Assembly (NCBI RefSeq): GCF_008831285.2
Contig: NC_045143.1
Location: 20,048,854-20,112,853, forward strand
From: Nymphaea colorata
Taxonomy: Eukaryota; Streptophyta; Magnoliopsida; Nymphaeales; Nymphaeaceae
Length of the DNA: 64,000 nt
Direction: 5' to 3'
Numbering within the stretch: position 1 is the stretch's first letter; each line of letters begins with the position of its first letter. The notes below the pieces were generated by a model. It was not told the DNA's origin. It ran no database searches and saw only the letters and a program-made list of their open reading frames with translations. Positions 50,511 to 62,642 of the stretch are shown here, in pieces. The position numbers and the translations under genes are program-made.

Positions 50511-53435
50511 TGTTACACCCCAACCTTTTTGACCCTCAAACACATTTTTTTAACATAAAGCATTGAAGTGTGACGATACAACAATTCAAAAGAGGGAGTT
50601 CTGCCAATCAAAACAATGGGGTGAACTTTCATTCATATAACAATTTTGTTTCATACAAAATCACATATAAGTGTATGACAAAAATGCTCCAAAACATATA
50701 ATTGATGTCTAACAAAAACAAGACATCAATACAATCAAAATATGACGCGTCGGCGCTACAAAAGTCCCAAAACCTCCCCAGTAAGACGTGAGTGAAGCCA
50801 TCTGCTCAACCTGCTACCCCTGGTCCACCAAAACCTAAAAAATGAAACAACAGAAGGCTTAGCCTTCACAGTATGGCAACAAGTCAGGAAAATTTCAAAC
50901 CCTCTTAGGTATGGCTCAAATATGAGGACAATCATAAAAACAATCTATTGTCATGTCGTGTTAGGACATAAGCACATCATTTGCCAATAAAACCCCTAAC
51001 ATAGACCACGACATGAAAAGGCCACTCAAGGGCTACAGTAACACAATCTCAATCACATGCAAGACATGCTTAAACATTTCGTTTCATTCATAACATTCAC
51101 ATGCTCATCAATCACATACATTCGTTCACACACATTTCATTCACATACATTCATTTTCATTAGTTTTAGTGAATTGACAGTTCCTATGGGTGCAAACACA
51201 GACACGTGCACACCATGGGTAGCCCATAGCCGAGAGACAACCCCTGTGGTGGCCCATAATGGTATGGATCCATTCATCCGCTGCAGCGGTAGAGCACTCA
51301 TCCATGGGTGTGTGAATTCCAATGAGAGATACTCAGGCTTTCCCTAGGACACCCAGGTTGGGAAGGCGGGAGTCCAACGCTCCAAGTACAACACACAACA
51401 GTACCCTGAGGCCTTGCACCGCATGCGCTCTCAACAGGCGAGACCAGTGGCAAAAACGGGACGTCTCCCAAACACATTGCCACAACCCACTGGCCTCTCA
51501 CCTCTTATTCTTTCATTATTATCATTACAAATGCACATTCACAAAATGACTGGCTAGCTCATGAGGTTGGTTCACTTCACGAGTGCACTCACACCTCCAA
51601 TTGCCTCCACACGAGGTGTACATATAACATTTAATAGTCATAGCTCGCCGTCATACAATACATGTACAATTACCTTCCAATTCCTTCATTTGCATCATTG
51701 CCCGCGGCAATGTGTATGCAACAAAACACAACCTTTACATCAATTATCATAGCAATCACCTCTTTGAAAAACTTAGCCAAACCATAAAGAGTAGTCTCGA
51801 TCTGTGATTGGCTCGTACCTGTCCTATGCAGTTATTCTTCTAGGATGCTTTCTAATGCACAATTGGGGTCGAGGAGACACTCGACTCGATACCCCACCTC
51901 ATTTGTCCTAAACAGTTATCAATTCTATCATGCACATGCAAATGCGTAACATTTTCAAAACATGCTTCTAATATCATTTCAAAACAAATCATATCATGTA
52001 TCAAACCATTTGCATACGTACACACATTCTTTCACAAAACAATCCGTCAATCACATCAAAATCCTAGGATCCTACGATCCTAGGAACACACATTCACACA
52101 TTTTTCCAGGCATGGATTTGCCTGGAATGCTGCCATACCTGTCGCGCGCCCTCACAATTCTCCAAAATGCCTCGAGCTTCGAATCTGGTCGCTCATGGTC
52201 GACGGGACGTGCCCGGTGTACCTGCGGACATAACCACAAGATAAGATTTCTACTAGTTACCTATACTATGCAAACAAACATAAAACAAAATTATTGATGC
52301 ACATGTCTTCGCCTCAAGAAGGTGTCGATGGGTAGTGTCGACCTACAAGCCCTCCAATAGGCCTCCTCTTAACCTCTTGACGTTGCCACCAAACGTCAAA
52401 ATTCACTGTTTCGATCAATCCATCGCGACCCAAGTCTCATTTGCTTTCCTTAGGCGTCAACCCCATAGTCATATCCAACTTACGTATGCTTTCTCCAAAT
52501 AACTCAAAGATACGCCCGTTCACAAAAACATGTGCAATGTGCGCACTAAGACAGTTCTAAATCTTCTCCACGACATCACAATCTCTACCATGCATCCCTA
52601 TTGTTCGAAAATCAACACCTGAAATTTAAAACATCAATATATACATGAATCATCGCTTCTGCAACATAATCCTAAATTTTCTCCAAAAAGCAAAGTCGTT
52701 AACATGCATCCCTAAGCATCAAATTCTAATTCTAGCATGCTCAAACAATAATTATACGTACTCCAACCGAAAATTTACAACAATCTAAGCTCGATTAGGC
52801 CTTTCTCACCCCAATTTTAAAATTCAAACTATCGTAGTGCTCCCGGCAGCCACTTCAAGAGTTCGATTGAGCTCCAACGTAAACGATTGATCGCTGCCTC
52901 CACCACCAATGCTTTCATTTCATTGGTATGAGGGGGAAATGATGTGTTCCCCACTGAAATCCAAACCAACAGCCCCAAAACAGTAAAAAACAACAAGGAA
53001 ACGGGCGTGGAAAAAGGGAAAGGGTGCAGCAGAGAGGAGGAGAGAGTGTGGGAGTGAGAGCTCGAGCAGAGGAGGAGAGGGAGAGAAACAACAACAAAAA
53101 AAACGAAAGGGGAGAGGCTGCGCAAGAGGAGGCCGTGCGGCAGAGAGGGAAAACGGCAAAACAGTGGGAGAGGGAGGAGGAGAAGAAGGAAGAGTTAGGG
53201 AGAGGTTGAGGGCTTACCCGAACGCCGCCGTTCCTTCCTCCACCGGCCCAAGCATCGCCACTGCACCCTCGTTCTCCTCCTGGTCTCACACGGTCGAAAC
53301 AGAGGAAAGAAAAGCGACGAGGAAGAAGAGGGAGACACGAGGGAGAAGGGCCCTCACGTCGGGCTCCTCACGCACTTGGGTTCGGGTCTGGATCTGGACC
53401 CGCCCCGCCCCGCCTGAAAGACATCAAGCGTTACA
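50511..53435. mobile_element. Solo-LTR-like element, copy 2 (2925 bp), inverted relative to copy 1
   Basis: It begins TGTTACACCCCAACC and ends AAGCGTTACA on the plus strand. Its reverse complement aligns with 31234-34315 end to end (for example the block around 51900-51965 matches 32850-32940). It has no coding content. It interrupts the reverse transcriptase of the nested Copia element within a few codons. The 5 bp flanks (CATGT at 50506-50510, CTTGC at 53436-53440) match at only three positions, so the target duplication has decayed or the ends were altered. Confidence 0.83.
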
Positions 53436-54391
53436 CTTGCTCTGTCAATTAATTCACTAGCATACTTCATTTGAGAAAACAAATGACCTCTTTTGCTATA
53501 GGCAACTTTAATTCTAAGGAAATATGTTAGTCTTCCCAAATTAGTTATTTGAGAGCAATTCTTAAGGAATTGTTTTATTTTTATGATCTTTTATGATCAC
53601 TGATAGTAATTACCATATCATCAACATACAACAACAATACAATTATGCCTACAGAAGTATTTTTCACAAACATGATAGTATATGAATAGCATGATTGAAA
53701 ACATTGATCAAACATGACACTACTAAACTTGTAACATTGAGAGCTTGTTTTAAACCATAAAGAGGTTTCTAAGTTGCCATTTAGAAAAACATTTTTAACA
53801 TTCATTTGAAAAATAAATCGTTGTTTAGTAAAAACGACGACAATAAGAGTTCTCAGAGGTCATACGAGCAACCGGAGCACAGGTTTTTTTCATAGTTAAT
53901 CCATATTCTTGAATATGACCCTTGGCTAATTTTCATAGTTAATCAATATTCTTGAATATGACCCTTAGCGACAAGTCTAGCCTTATACTTTTGTAAGGAT
54001 CCATCACTTTTAATTTGACTTTATAGATCCATCTACATCATATGGTCTTTTTTTCTATATGTAGAGAAACAATTTCTCAAGTCTCATTACTCTTGAGGGC
54101 TTTACGCTCATGATTTATGACTTCAATCCAAGTTGGATCTTCCTTAACCTTAAGGTAAGATGAAGACTCATAAAAAGAATGATGTGTCATAAGACAAGCC
54201 TAATATGCCTTTGAGACCTCCTAAGATTTGATTGATTAGTTTCTTGAGTTGCATGACTTCTTCTCCTATAAACAATAATATCTTTTAGAGGATTGTCATT
54301 TATAGAACTATCTTCTTCAATTTCTTCACATGTTCCTCACCATTAGAATCATCATCATCATCGAAATTAGTCCATGGAAAAGCACACCTTC
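53436..54391 (-). pseudogene. Nested Copia reverse transcriptase, N-terminal and central part
   Basis: Blocks on the minus strand: an HDLTLRVKDQ-like linker region near 54000-54390, MNVKNVFLNGNLE (consensus QMDVKNAFLNGDL) near 53800, VLLLYVDDMVIT with the catalytic YVDD near 53620, and GRLTYFLRIKVAYSKRGHLF then KYASELIDRA up to the insertion at 53435. Stops and frame changes separate the blocks. Confidence 0.83.
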
Positions 54392-54547
54392 ATCTTTGTA
54401 ATCACCTCAAATTTTTCTAAAAGATTATGATGTTTTATCTAAGCACGAAACTCAATTTTAGATCCAAATTAAATCCAAAATACAACTTCCATATCCAAAT
54501 TAGATCCAAAACTCAAGTTCAGATTCAAATCGATCATTTAAGACTCA

Positions 54548-54962
54548 TTTGCCCTTCATTTTGACAAAAAAATCTCCTTTTAGAAGGTGATTGTAGTCTT
54601 TTTGGGTGTACAAGACCAATTTGCCTCATCTTTTGACCAAAAATTCTCTTTTTAGAGGGTTATTTTAGTCTTTTTGGGTGGACAAAACTAATTTGCCCTT
54701 CCTTTTGACAAAAAAAATCTCCTTTTAGAGGGTGATTTTAGTCTTTTGGGTGGACAAGACCCATTTGCCCTTCCTTTTGATAAAAAAACCTCCTTTTAGA
54801 GGGTAATTTTAGTCTTTTTGTATGGACAAGACTCATTTGCCCTTCTTTTTGACAAAAAAACCTCCTTTTAGAGGGTAATTTTAGTCCTTTTGGGTGGACA
54901 AGACTCATTTGCCCTTCATTTTGACCAAAAATCTCCTTTTAGGGGGTGATTTTAGTCTTCTT
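54548..54962. repeat. Tandem array, about 72 bp unit, six copies
   Basis: Each unit has TTTGCCCTTC(A/C)TTTTGAC, then CTCCTTTTAGAGGGTGATTT and TAGTCTTTTTGGGTGGACAA. Copies recur near 54549, 54621, 54695, 54767, 54838 and 54910. The array lies just upstream of the LTR's TATA box. Confidence 0.88.
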
Positions 54963-55005
54963 AGGTCAAAAAATTCAAATTTAGGGTTTTGGCTCCAAAA
55001 TCTTC

Positions 55006-55013
55006 TATAAATA
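55006..55013 (+). promoter_or_regulatory. LTR TATA box
   Basis: TATAAATA followed by CCCCTCATTTTCCCTCC, a typical plant LTR promoter arrangement. Confidence 0.55.
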
Positions 55014-55259
55014 CCCCTCATTTTCCCTCCTCTTAAGTAAGATTGGCCCTTGAGAGAAACTCTAGTGTATTCTCACTTGAAGACTTAAAGTTTCTCTTGA
55101 GCTCTCTCTCTCTCCCTCTTCCTCTCTCCATTTCCCTCTCCAACTTGGAGCAAGCTATAACCCTCTTGGAGGCATTATCTTAGAGCTTCACTCAAAGGAG
55201 ATTTTCAAGTGAAGGTGTTTATCTTCCTTAGGTCATTTCTCATTAGAGGTATGTAATCA

Positions 55260-56230
55260 TCATTCCTCTTATTTTTTTTTTCTTTCATCTTTATCTCCCC
55301 ATGGCCAAAGGAGATAACACTCAACCTCGTTTTAGAGACAAGAGGCTATGCTCAAGTACACCGGGAGCATGAGAAGATGAGATGATATTTTATTTTATGA
55401 TTAAATCATGTTCTTTCAAGTATTCTTGTTGTTGTTGTTATTTTTCATTAATATGTTCTTATTATTATGCTATTCCTTTTTCTTGGACATAGTCTTGTTG
55501 ATTGTTTTCATTTTCTCTTCTTATCTTCATCTCCCCATGGTCAAAGGAGATAGCACTCAACCTCTTTTTAGAGACAAGAGGCTATGCTCAAGTACACCGG
55601 GAGCATGAGAAGATGAGATGATATTTTATTTTATGATTAAATCTTGCTCTTTCAAGTGTTCTTGTTGTTGTTGTTCTTTCCCTTCATGAATATATTCTTG
55701 TTGTTATTGTTATTTCCTTTTTTCAATATAGCCTTGTTCTTGTTATTTTCTTTTCTCTCTTCCTCCTCTCCCCATAACTAAAGGAGATAGCACTCAATCT
55801 CTTTTTAGAGACAAGAGGCTATGCTCAAGTGCATTGGGAGCATGTAAGGATGAGATGATCTTTCATTTCGTGATTGAATCATGCTTTCTCTTTTATTAAA
55901 TATGGCATTGTTTTTCTTTCTACATTTTCTCCTCATCTTCATCTCCCTATAGCTAAAGGAGGTAGTATTCAATCTCTTTTTAGAGACAAGAGGTTATGCT
56001 CAAGTGTACTGGGAGCATGAAAAAATGAGATGATCTTTCATTTTAATCATGTTCTTTATTTTCATTAATACATTCTTGTTGTTCTTTTGCTTCCTCTTAT
56101 TTTCCTCTATTCCATATTTCCCCATGGCCAAAGGAGATAGCTCTCAGTCTCTATTTTAGAGTCAAGATGCTATACTCAAGTACACCAGGAACATGAGAAG
56201 ATGATGTGACATATCATTTCATAGTTACAT
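55260..56230. repeat. Tandem array with 236/237/175/175 bp spacing, five copies
   Basis: The core GGAGATAGCACTCAACCTC, then AGAGACAAGAGGCTATGCTC and AGTACACCGGGAGCATGAGA, recurs at about 55310, 55546, 55783, 55958 and 56133. The two later units are about 60 bp shorter, which points to a deletion in one unit before it was duplicated. Confidence 0.87.
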
Positions 56231-57872
56231 CATGTCCTCCCTCCTAATTGAACCTTGCACTTTCTGTTATCCTCTTTCTCTTTTTCCTTCCTTGAATGTT
56301 GTCTATATATTTTCCATGCATAGTTGCTCGGTTTTCTACTTGTATGTGAATGTATGGTGGGAATGAGAGTGGTTTGAGGACTCCTTATTTTCATATTAAT
56401 TTTTGAGGTTGGGACTTGTACAACTCGGGATAAACCCTCACGAAAATGTACATGTTAATATGCATTTGCATATCATTTTGCGCTAGTTTTCTTCTTAATT
56501 ATCCCATTAGGAACCCTAACGAATGTTTCGTTATGTTGCTTGTTTTCTTCCATACCCAACGGTGGAAGAAATATATCCCTTACAACAAACTAAATAATAA
56601 CATTTTATGCTTGTTTTCAAAAACATTTTCAAAAGGAACCTTCTAACATGGCCTTAGGGACTTAGCTTATACTCTTACATGAGTCCAAGCTCCCCTCCGG
56701 CCTACATAAAACTTGAAGTTTGTAATTTTAAGTTGTTCATTGATTTCTAATCTTGTGAAGGTATGGATGTATACATATGTTATATACATCTATGCCAACA
56801 TGATGACCCCCCATCTTTCTCTCTCTATGCTTTCACTTTCCATTTCATAAATTTTCATATGTGCATGAATACGTATGTACATGTGCTCCATTTCCTCTCT
56901 TTCAAATATTTATTCCTCTTTTCAAGACAAATATCATCTCTCATAAAATTTCTCATACCCATATATACGTATGATATTTTTATTTTCCTCTAAAATCTCT
57001 CTTTCTTTTCAAATCAATACATCTTTTTCTCTTAAGCGTTCATATATGTGTATATGTGATCGTATGTACACATATATGCATGTCTTTCTCTATCTCTCTC
57101 TCTTTCTTTTCATAAGAGTGTTTTATCTCTTGTATTCTTTTTAACATTCTCCTCTCACGAACTTTCTATTTACCAATTTCATTAAGGCCACAAACCAAGT
57201 AATGACCCAATATTGGAATCATGCTTGATGGTCTACAATCCCTATCCCTTTTCAAAAAATTTTCCTTCTTGTATACAATAATTATAACAACGAAATCTTA
57301 AATGTATGTTGTGGTATGAATGACTTTAGATGAATGTTGTGGTAGAAATGTTTTACATTCTTTCAATTATATAGGATAAATGCATCCATGCATTCTCACC
57401 CACTTTATTTCACTTATGATCACAAGCATCTCTTCAAAAGAACTTAAGCAAGAAGGGATGGAGCTCTAGTTAGGTGGTAACCGAATTAGAGCAAAATATC
57501 AAACCTACTTAAAGTCTTAAGAGAACACTAAAGTGATTTCAAAAGTTTTTCAAATGATATTTACTAGTTCCACTTTTTCCTCAAAACATTTCACATTTTC
57601 AAGCAACTCTTCAAGAACCTTTTCAAAAGTTTGAAACTTTAAACTTTCAATATTTTTTACACCGCATATAGAATCAAAAAAGATGTTCAAGTTAAAACGA
57701 AATGCATCAATGATAAACATAGCCCTTGGGTTGATTACCCCCGGTAAAGGTGCCAGGAACGGTCGATCCTCGTACCGACGGGTGAGTCCCTTTCTTTTCT
57801 CTTTCAAAACAAAAACCTCATTTTTCTGGAGCACTCCAAAACCAATGAAAATTTTGGGATGCAAACAATCTT

Positions 57873-58042
57873 AAAAAAAAATCACATTTCTAGTAACATA
57901 GACATTATCTCTTTTAATATAATAATATCTATAACTAACCTTTTTGTGTTTTTCATTATCCAATAACGAACCTTTTTGTGTTTCTCAGTATCCAATGAAC
58001 ACATAATTAATAGTTTTTGAGGAAAGTTTATCATTTTTGTTA
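57873..58042 (-). pseudogene. Nested Copia integrase C-terminal fragment
   Basis: Minus-strand frames give FPQKLLIMCSLDTEKHKKV followed by an RYWIM..TKRLVIDIIILKE segment. This resembles the CVFIGYS...KGYRCYDP...KLYISRHVIF region after the Copia integrase core. It is bounded by the solo LTR on one side and hAT copy 2 on the other. Confidence 0.6.
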
Positions 58043-58050
58043 CTTAAAAC

Positions 58051-60231
58051 CAATGCTGTAAAACGCGTATCGTAAGGCGTATCAGTCGGGTTTTTAAAAT
58101 ACGTCGTATCCTAACCTATCGTAACGTAACGTAACCGTATGGTAATTTTTTTTTAAAATAATAATAATAAATCAGAATAAATTAAAAAAAAATCAAAAAA
58201 TTCATAAAAAATAAAAAATAATTAAAAATAATAAATTCTTCATAGAAAACATATTTTAGATATCATAGACATCAAAATTCATAACAATATCATTCAATTT
58301 CAATCAACAAAGCATAAGTCATAAAGTGATAAGACATTCAAGTGTTCAACAACCATAGATTCATAACTCTTAAGTGGTTCGATACATATAATGATTCATC
58401 ATTCATAATCTTCATCATCTTCATTTTCATCTTCTTTTTCATCTTCATCGTCAAGAATTGGAAGATCGTCACCAACATATTCAGCACCAGCAGTAGCACT
58501 AGCAGACTTTCCTTCATCAACAAAGCCTTCTGTTGCTTCAGCTTCAAGGTTGAAGCATTCAAGATCTTCATCATCAAATATTGTAGCTGATTTCATATCA
58601 TGCATCTCATTAAGATCTTGAAGCATAAGATTAACACAATGAGTGGCACAAAGACTCCAAAAGAATGTTCCATACTTTTGAAATAACAAATCTCCTGCAG
58701 CTCTATAATTTGCAGCATTATTTGTAATAAACTGTACAATGTTTGCAAGTCCAACTTCTTGTACGACATTATCAAAAACATTGAACAAAATCTCAGCAAT
58801 CTTAGGAACATCAGACAAGTCAAGAGATTTCAAGAACATTGTACCTTTAGGGCAATAAACAAGAAAATTTACAAGAGTTTTTGACCTTGTATCAGTCCAT
58901 TCATCTGACATAATGGGGCAACTTGTTTCCTTCCAAGATAATTTAAATTGATCGCAATGTTCAGACACTTCTTTCACTGTATCTTGAAGAATTTTACCCC
59001 TCAACTGATAATATGATGCCGTTTTGAATCTGAGGCATATAGAAGCAATTTCATGCTTAGAATTGAAAATAATTAGCTGCATTAAATGGAAGACATGCAT
59101 CATAAAACCATTTCCCTACCATCTTTTTTTGCTTGATATAGCATATATTTAGATGTCATAGCAACACGAATCTGCGGCTGACCACCTGGGCTAGTATATG
59201 AAGGGAAAAAACTCTTAATAGAGCCAACACTAGACCTACCAGTAAGAACTCTACTACTAGGTGGTCGCATACCATACTTGGCCCTATCTGTTGTGCCTCT
59301 TCTCTTCCTTCTCGTTATGCCAGATCGACCTCCTTCATACATAATCCCTTTTCCTCTACGATCTCTACCCCTTGAGGTGTCCAAATCTATTCTTAGAATG
59401 CTATCATCTTCATCATCACATTCATAAGCTTCTTCATCTTCCAAAGGCTCATTATAGCCTACATCTGCTTCTTCAATTTCTTTTTGTATCCTCTTTTGAT
59501 GTAAAACATGAAGCATATCTAAACATTGCTGACGCACATATAGAGGCAAAGGTTTGTTTGGTCCTCCAACACAAGAAGACGCATTTTTGGAGGTCCCTGT
59601 CAAACGGTGTTTCATTCTACTAATCCCCCTGAAAATGTATTCACACAGAAGCTACATTTGAGTTTCAAGCCGTTATTCTGCTTCACCCTTTCGCACCATT
59701 GCCATGTGGGATCCCTATCTTAAAAAAAAACGAAATCCTATGGTAAACTTAATGAAGAACACTCAAAATCTTTCAATGTACGATTATACGATAAAAAATG
59801 ATGAATACATGGTAAAAACATGAGATTTCATACCTTACGAAGAAGAAATGAAGAAAACTCCTTTCCTCCCAACGAAAATCAACCACCCACGCACAAATCA
59901 ACCCCTTAAACTTTGATTTCACAGTGTAAATCAACTTTTTGATGGTGAAAATGGACGATCGCCCTCCATGACGGCAGTATCCGAGCTTGAGAAATGAAGA
60001 ACAGAGGCTTTTTCCAAAAAGAAGCCAAATAAGTAGATCTCGGGCCCCCTTTTGCAAAATCAGCCTGTATCGTACGATACGAGGTTTGTATCACCCCGTA
60101 TCGTACGATACGGACCCTGTATCGCACCGTGTGATACAGGAACAATACACCCTCTATTTACGATACGGGGCGTGTATCGTTCCGTTTTTTTAAAACAATA
60201 CAGTACATATCGTACGATATGTACAACACTG
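58051..60231 (-). mobile_element. hAT transposon, copy 2 (2181 bp), internally deleted
   Basis: Termini CAATGCTGTAAAACG and TGTACAACACTG are flanked by a perfect 8 bp duplication CTTAAAAC (58043-58050, 60232-60239). Its sequence is nearly the same as copy 1 at both ends, but the transposase middle (the part following MHDMKS up to ATIFDDEDLECF in copy 1) is gone. Palindromic CGTATCGTACGATACG motifs crowd the right end (60060-60225). Confidence 0.94.
58399..59720 (-). pseudogene. hAT copy 2 transposase remnant with an in-frame deletion
   Basis: From 59615 downward: VGGPNKPLPLYVRQQCLDML, an acidic YNEPLEDEEAYECDDEDD patch and the SIKSFFPSYTSPGGQPQIR block. A second frame then has SDEWTDTRSKTLVNFLVYCP, VQFITNNAANYRAAGDLLFQ and CATHCVNLMLQDLNEMHDMK, which is the DUF659 core. 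Directly after MHDMKS it joins ATIFDDEDLECFNLEAE and an acidic tail ending DEDYE. The hATC dimerisation region, which hAT transposases need, is missing. The BED finger end near 59640-59720 is also damaged. Confidence 0.88.
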
Positions 60232-60239
60232 CTTAAAAC

Positions 60240-60800
60240 AAAACATTTTGAGCTAAAAACTTTAAGTCTATTCTAATTTGGCTTGATATTGTATAGTTTT
60301 TCAAGTGGAGAAATATGTTTCAAAATTTTGGTAGACATTCTATTAATCAAGTAAGTCGATGTCAAAACAGCTTCAGCCCAAAAATTTTTAGGAATATTTT
60401 TGGATAAAAGAAGTGCTCTTGCGGTTTCAACAATGTACCTATGTTTTCGTTCAACCACTCCATTTTGTTGTAGAGTCTTTGGACAAAATTTTTATGTACG
60501 ATGCCTTTATTTTTTAGGAATTATTCAAATTTATTTGAAGTAAATTCTCCTTCCGAGTTACTTCTAAAAACTTTAATGTTGGTGTCAATTTGGGTTTTAA
60601 TTATGTTATAGAAATTATTGAAGCTTACAAATACCTCCGATTTGTGTTTGAGAAAGTACACCCAAGTATGTCTAGAGAAATCATCAATAAAAATCATATA
60701 ATATAATAATCCTCCTTTAGACATAATAGGAGCGGGTCCCCACACATCCGAATGCACCAAATCAAAAGGTATTTAGGCATCAAAATTTTTATTATAAAAA
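60240..60800 (-). pseudogene. Nested Copia integrase core
   Basis: MVHSDVWGPAPIMSKGG carries the first catalytic Asp, followed by YYMIFIDDFSRHTWVYFLK. The second catalytic position sits in FRSNSEGEF, where the usual RSDNGGEF has Asp replaced by Asn. After a gap, MVERKHRYIVETARALL carries the third catalytic residue (Glu), then NIPKNFWAEAVLTSTYLINR. The two frames are separated by stops near 60460-60520. Confidence 0.87.
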
Positions 60801-61157
60801 AGTAAGACCTTTATTTTTGCATTGATACGATCATTACAACAAAAAGTCTTTTGACGATGTTTTTTTATGAAAGGAATATGAGACAGTATTGTAATGAGGG
60901 CCTTGAAAGATCCAAAAAATCAATGTAGTAAAGATCATTTGTTCTAAAACCTTCCCCAATTGTCTTCTTAGATAAACGGTCCTGTATCAAACATTTATAT
61001 TGAGAAAATTATATCAAAACCAAGCTCAGCTATTTGTGAAACAGATAATAATTTCAAGTTCAATTTAGGAATACATGCACTTTTAAATTTTTGGTTTGAA
61101 ATGTTTAACCAAAATTTCCAATAAAGTTAATTTCAAGAGGATTTCTATAAGTTGTTT

Positions 61158-62507
61158 TCATAAAAGAATATGAACAATTTTTGTGCATTCGGTGAGAAGG
61201 GATCCACAAAGAGTCATATGTTCGTTGTTTCGGGTTTTGGTGAGAAGAAGAAAAAGATGTACCCGAATTAATAATTCAAGAAGATTTACTTGATGAAGTA
61301 CACGCAATGGTAGCTCCCAATGTTGAAGGTGTGCCTCATCCCTTATGCAATGGATGAATGACTTCAATGAATTTTGGTTGGAGAGCACTTATGAGTTGAT
61401 CAAGTTGAAATGAACTTGATTCTTTCTTTTCTTCTTAGATGAGAGCAGCCACATTACTTATTTTGTCAACACTTCTTAGCTTTGGACATTTGGGTTTCAT
61501 GTCATTCTTCTTGACAATGGTAACAAATAATTCTCCTTCTTCCTCCCTCATTTGATTGGTTGGAATCTGAAGGCCAATCAGGCTTTAAGTAGGCCCCCAA
61601 CTTAAATGTAGCAAGAACATTGTTTGCTTTTTCTCTACCAAGGCAAAGTCGATTCTCTTCCATTTGAAGTTCAACAATAGCATTATTCAAGATGATGTTT
61701 TAGAATTGTGGAACAAGAAAGTTTTAACATCATTAAATTCGGGTCTTAGACCAATGACAAACTTATAAATTTATCACGTTGAATTTGCTTCTCTCTAAGA
61801 ATAAGATCTTGTGCATCAACCTAATGTGGTTCAAAAATGCTCAACTCATCATACAATTGATCCATTTCAGCCACATAGTCTTTAATGAATCTATCTCCTT
61901 GTTGGATTTTGTGAATCTTGAGTTGAATATTGTGCATATAAGCTACATCTCTCATTGTGTTAGTTTTCTTTAGGTATTGTTGTGTCTCTTGAGCAGAATT
62001 TGATTTTAAAATCTGGCCACTAGTAACATTGTCCACACAAGTCAATATCCATGTGATAATCTTGTGATGATCTACACTTCATTCTTCCCACTTCTTGTTG
62101 TACTCAGCCTCAACCTTTTCCTTTAACATACCACCTAATTCCTCAACTTTTCCATCAACATCTTTGGTCGAAACTGATTGAGGTTCAATTTTTGTCCCAT
62201 CAACTAGTCCCCAAAGGCTTGTACTATGAATGAAATGTTTTATAGTTCTAGCCCATTGGATATAGTTTGTTGATGAAAGTTTAAGAAATGGAAAAGAGGA
62301 GACTTTGACATTCATTGAGCAAAACAATCTACTTACAATTTTGGAGAAGCTTGCTGCCACGTGAAGAAGAAATGATCTCAACAGCAACAAGAGGAAATCA
62401 GCCACAAGGACAACAAAGAAGCTTGAGATGATAGTGTCAAAATAGTCACAAAGATCACCAAAAAGTTCACGAGAAACAACCACCAAAGGCCAGCAATAAG
62501 ACAACAC
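61158..62507 (-). pseudogene. Nested Copia gag and knuckle remnant
   Basis: The capsid start is readable as FPFLKLSSTNYIQWARTIKH and LWGLVDGT (near 62190-62310). IQQGDRFIKDYVAEMDQLYDEL (about 61840-61910) is the later capsid helix block. RRIICYHCQEE (about 61500-61530) is the zinc knuckle, where a Gly codon has become a stop. Further down, an NNEHMTLCGSLL stretch near 61200 may be the decayed protease region. Several frames are needed to read these. Confidence 0.8.
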
Positions 62508-62642
62508 ATCTTGTGCAAAACAACAACCAACACTTTCGTTGAACAGCTAGTGTGCTTCATAGCTCCAAATAGGTAGCAAGAACTGATTTTTCAAGATTTC
62601 AAAATCACCAAATCGAAGAGCCAAACTACGACTCTGATACTA

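Larger units (their letters stand above)
54397..57867 (+). mobile_element. Solo LTR (3471 bp) of a different family, with two tandem arrays
   Basis: It starts TGTAATCACC, ends GATGCAAACA and has a perfect 5 bp duplication ATCTT (54392-54396, 57868-57872). A TATA box TATAAATA at 55006-55013, followed by a CT-rich leader, marks the plus strand as the LTR's own sense. Two tandem arrays precede and follow it. No coding sequence is present. The size and the internal arrays suggest a long-LTR Gypsy lineage such as Tat/Ogre, but that is inference. It splits the linker between integrase and reverse transcriptase of the host Copia. Confidence 0.87.

Noticed and set aside
52829-53460. Overlapping open frames on both strands
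   Set aside because: Counterpart of the same GC/CT-rich region in solo-LTR copy 2; low-complexity translation only.
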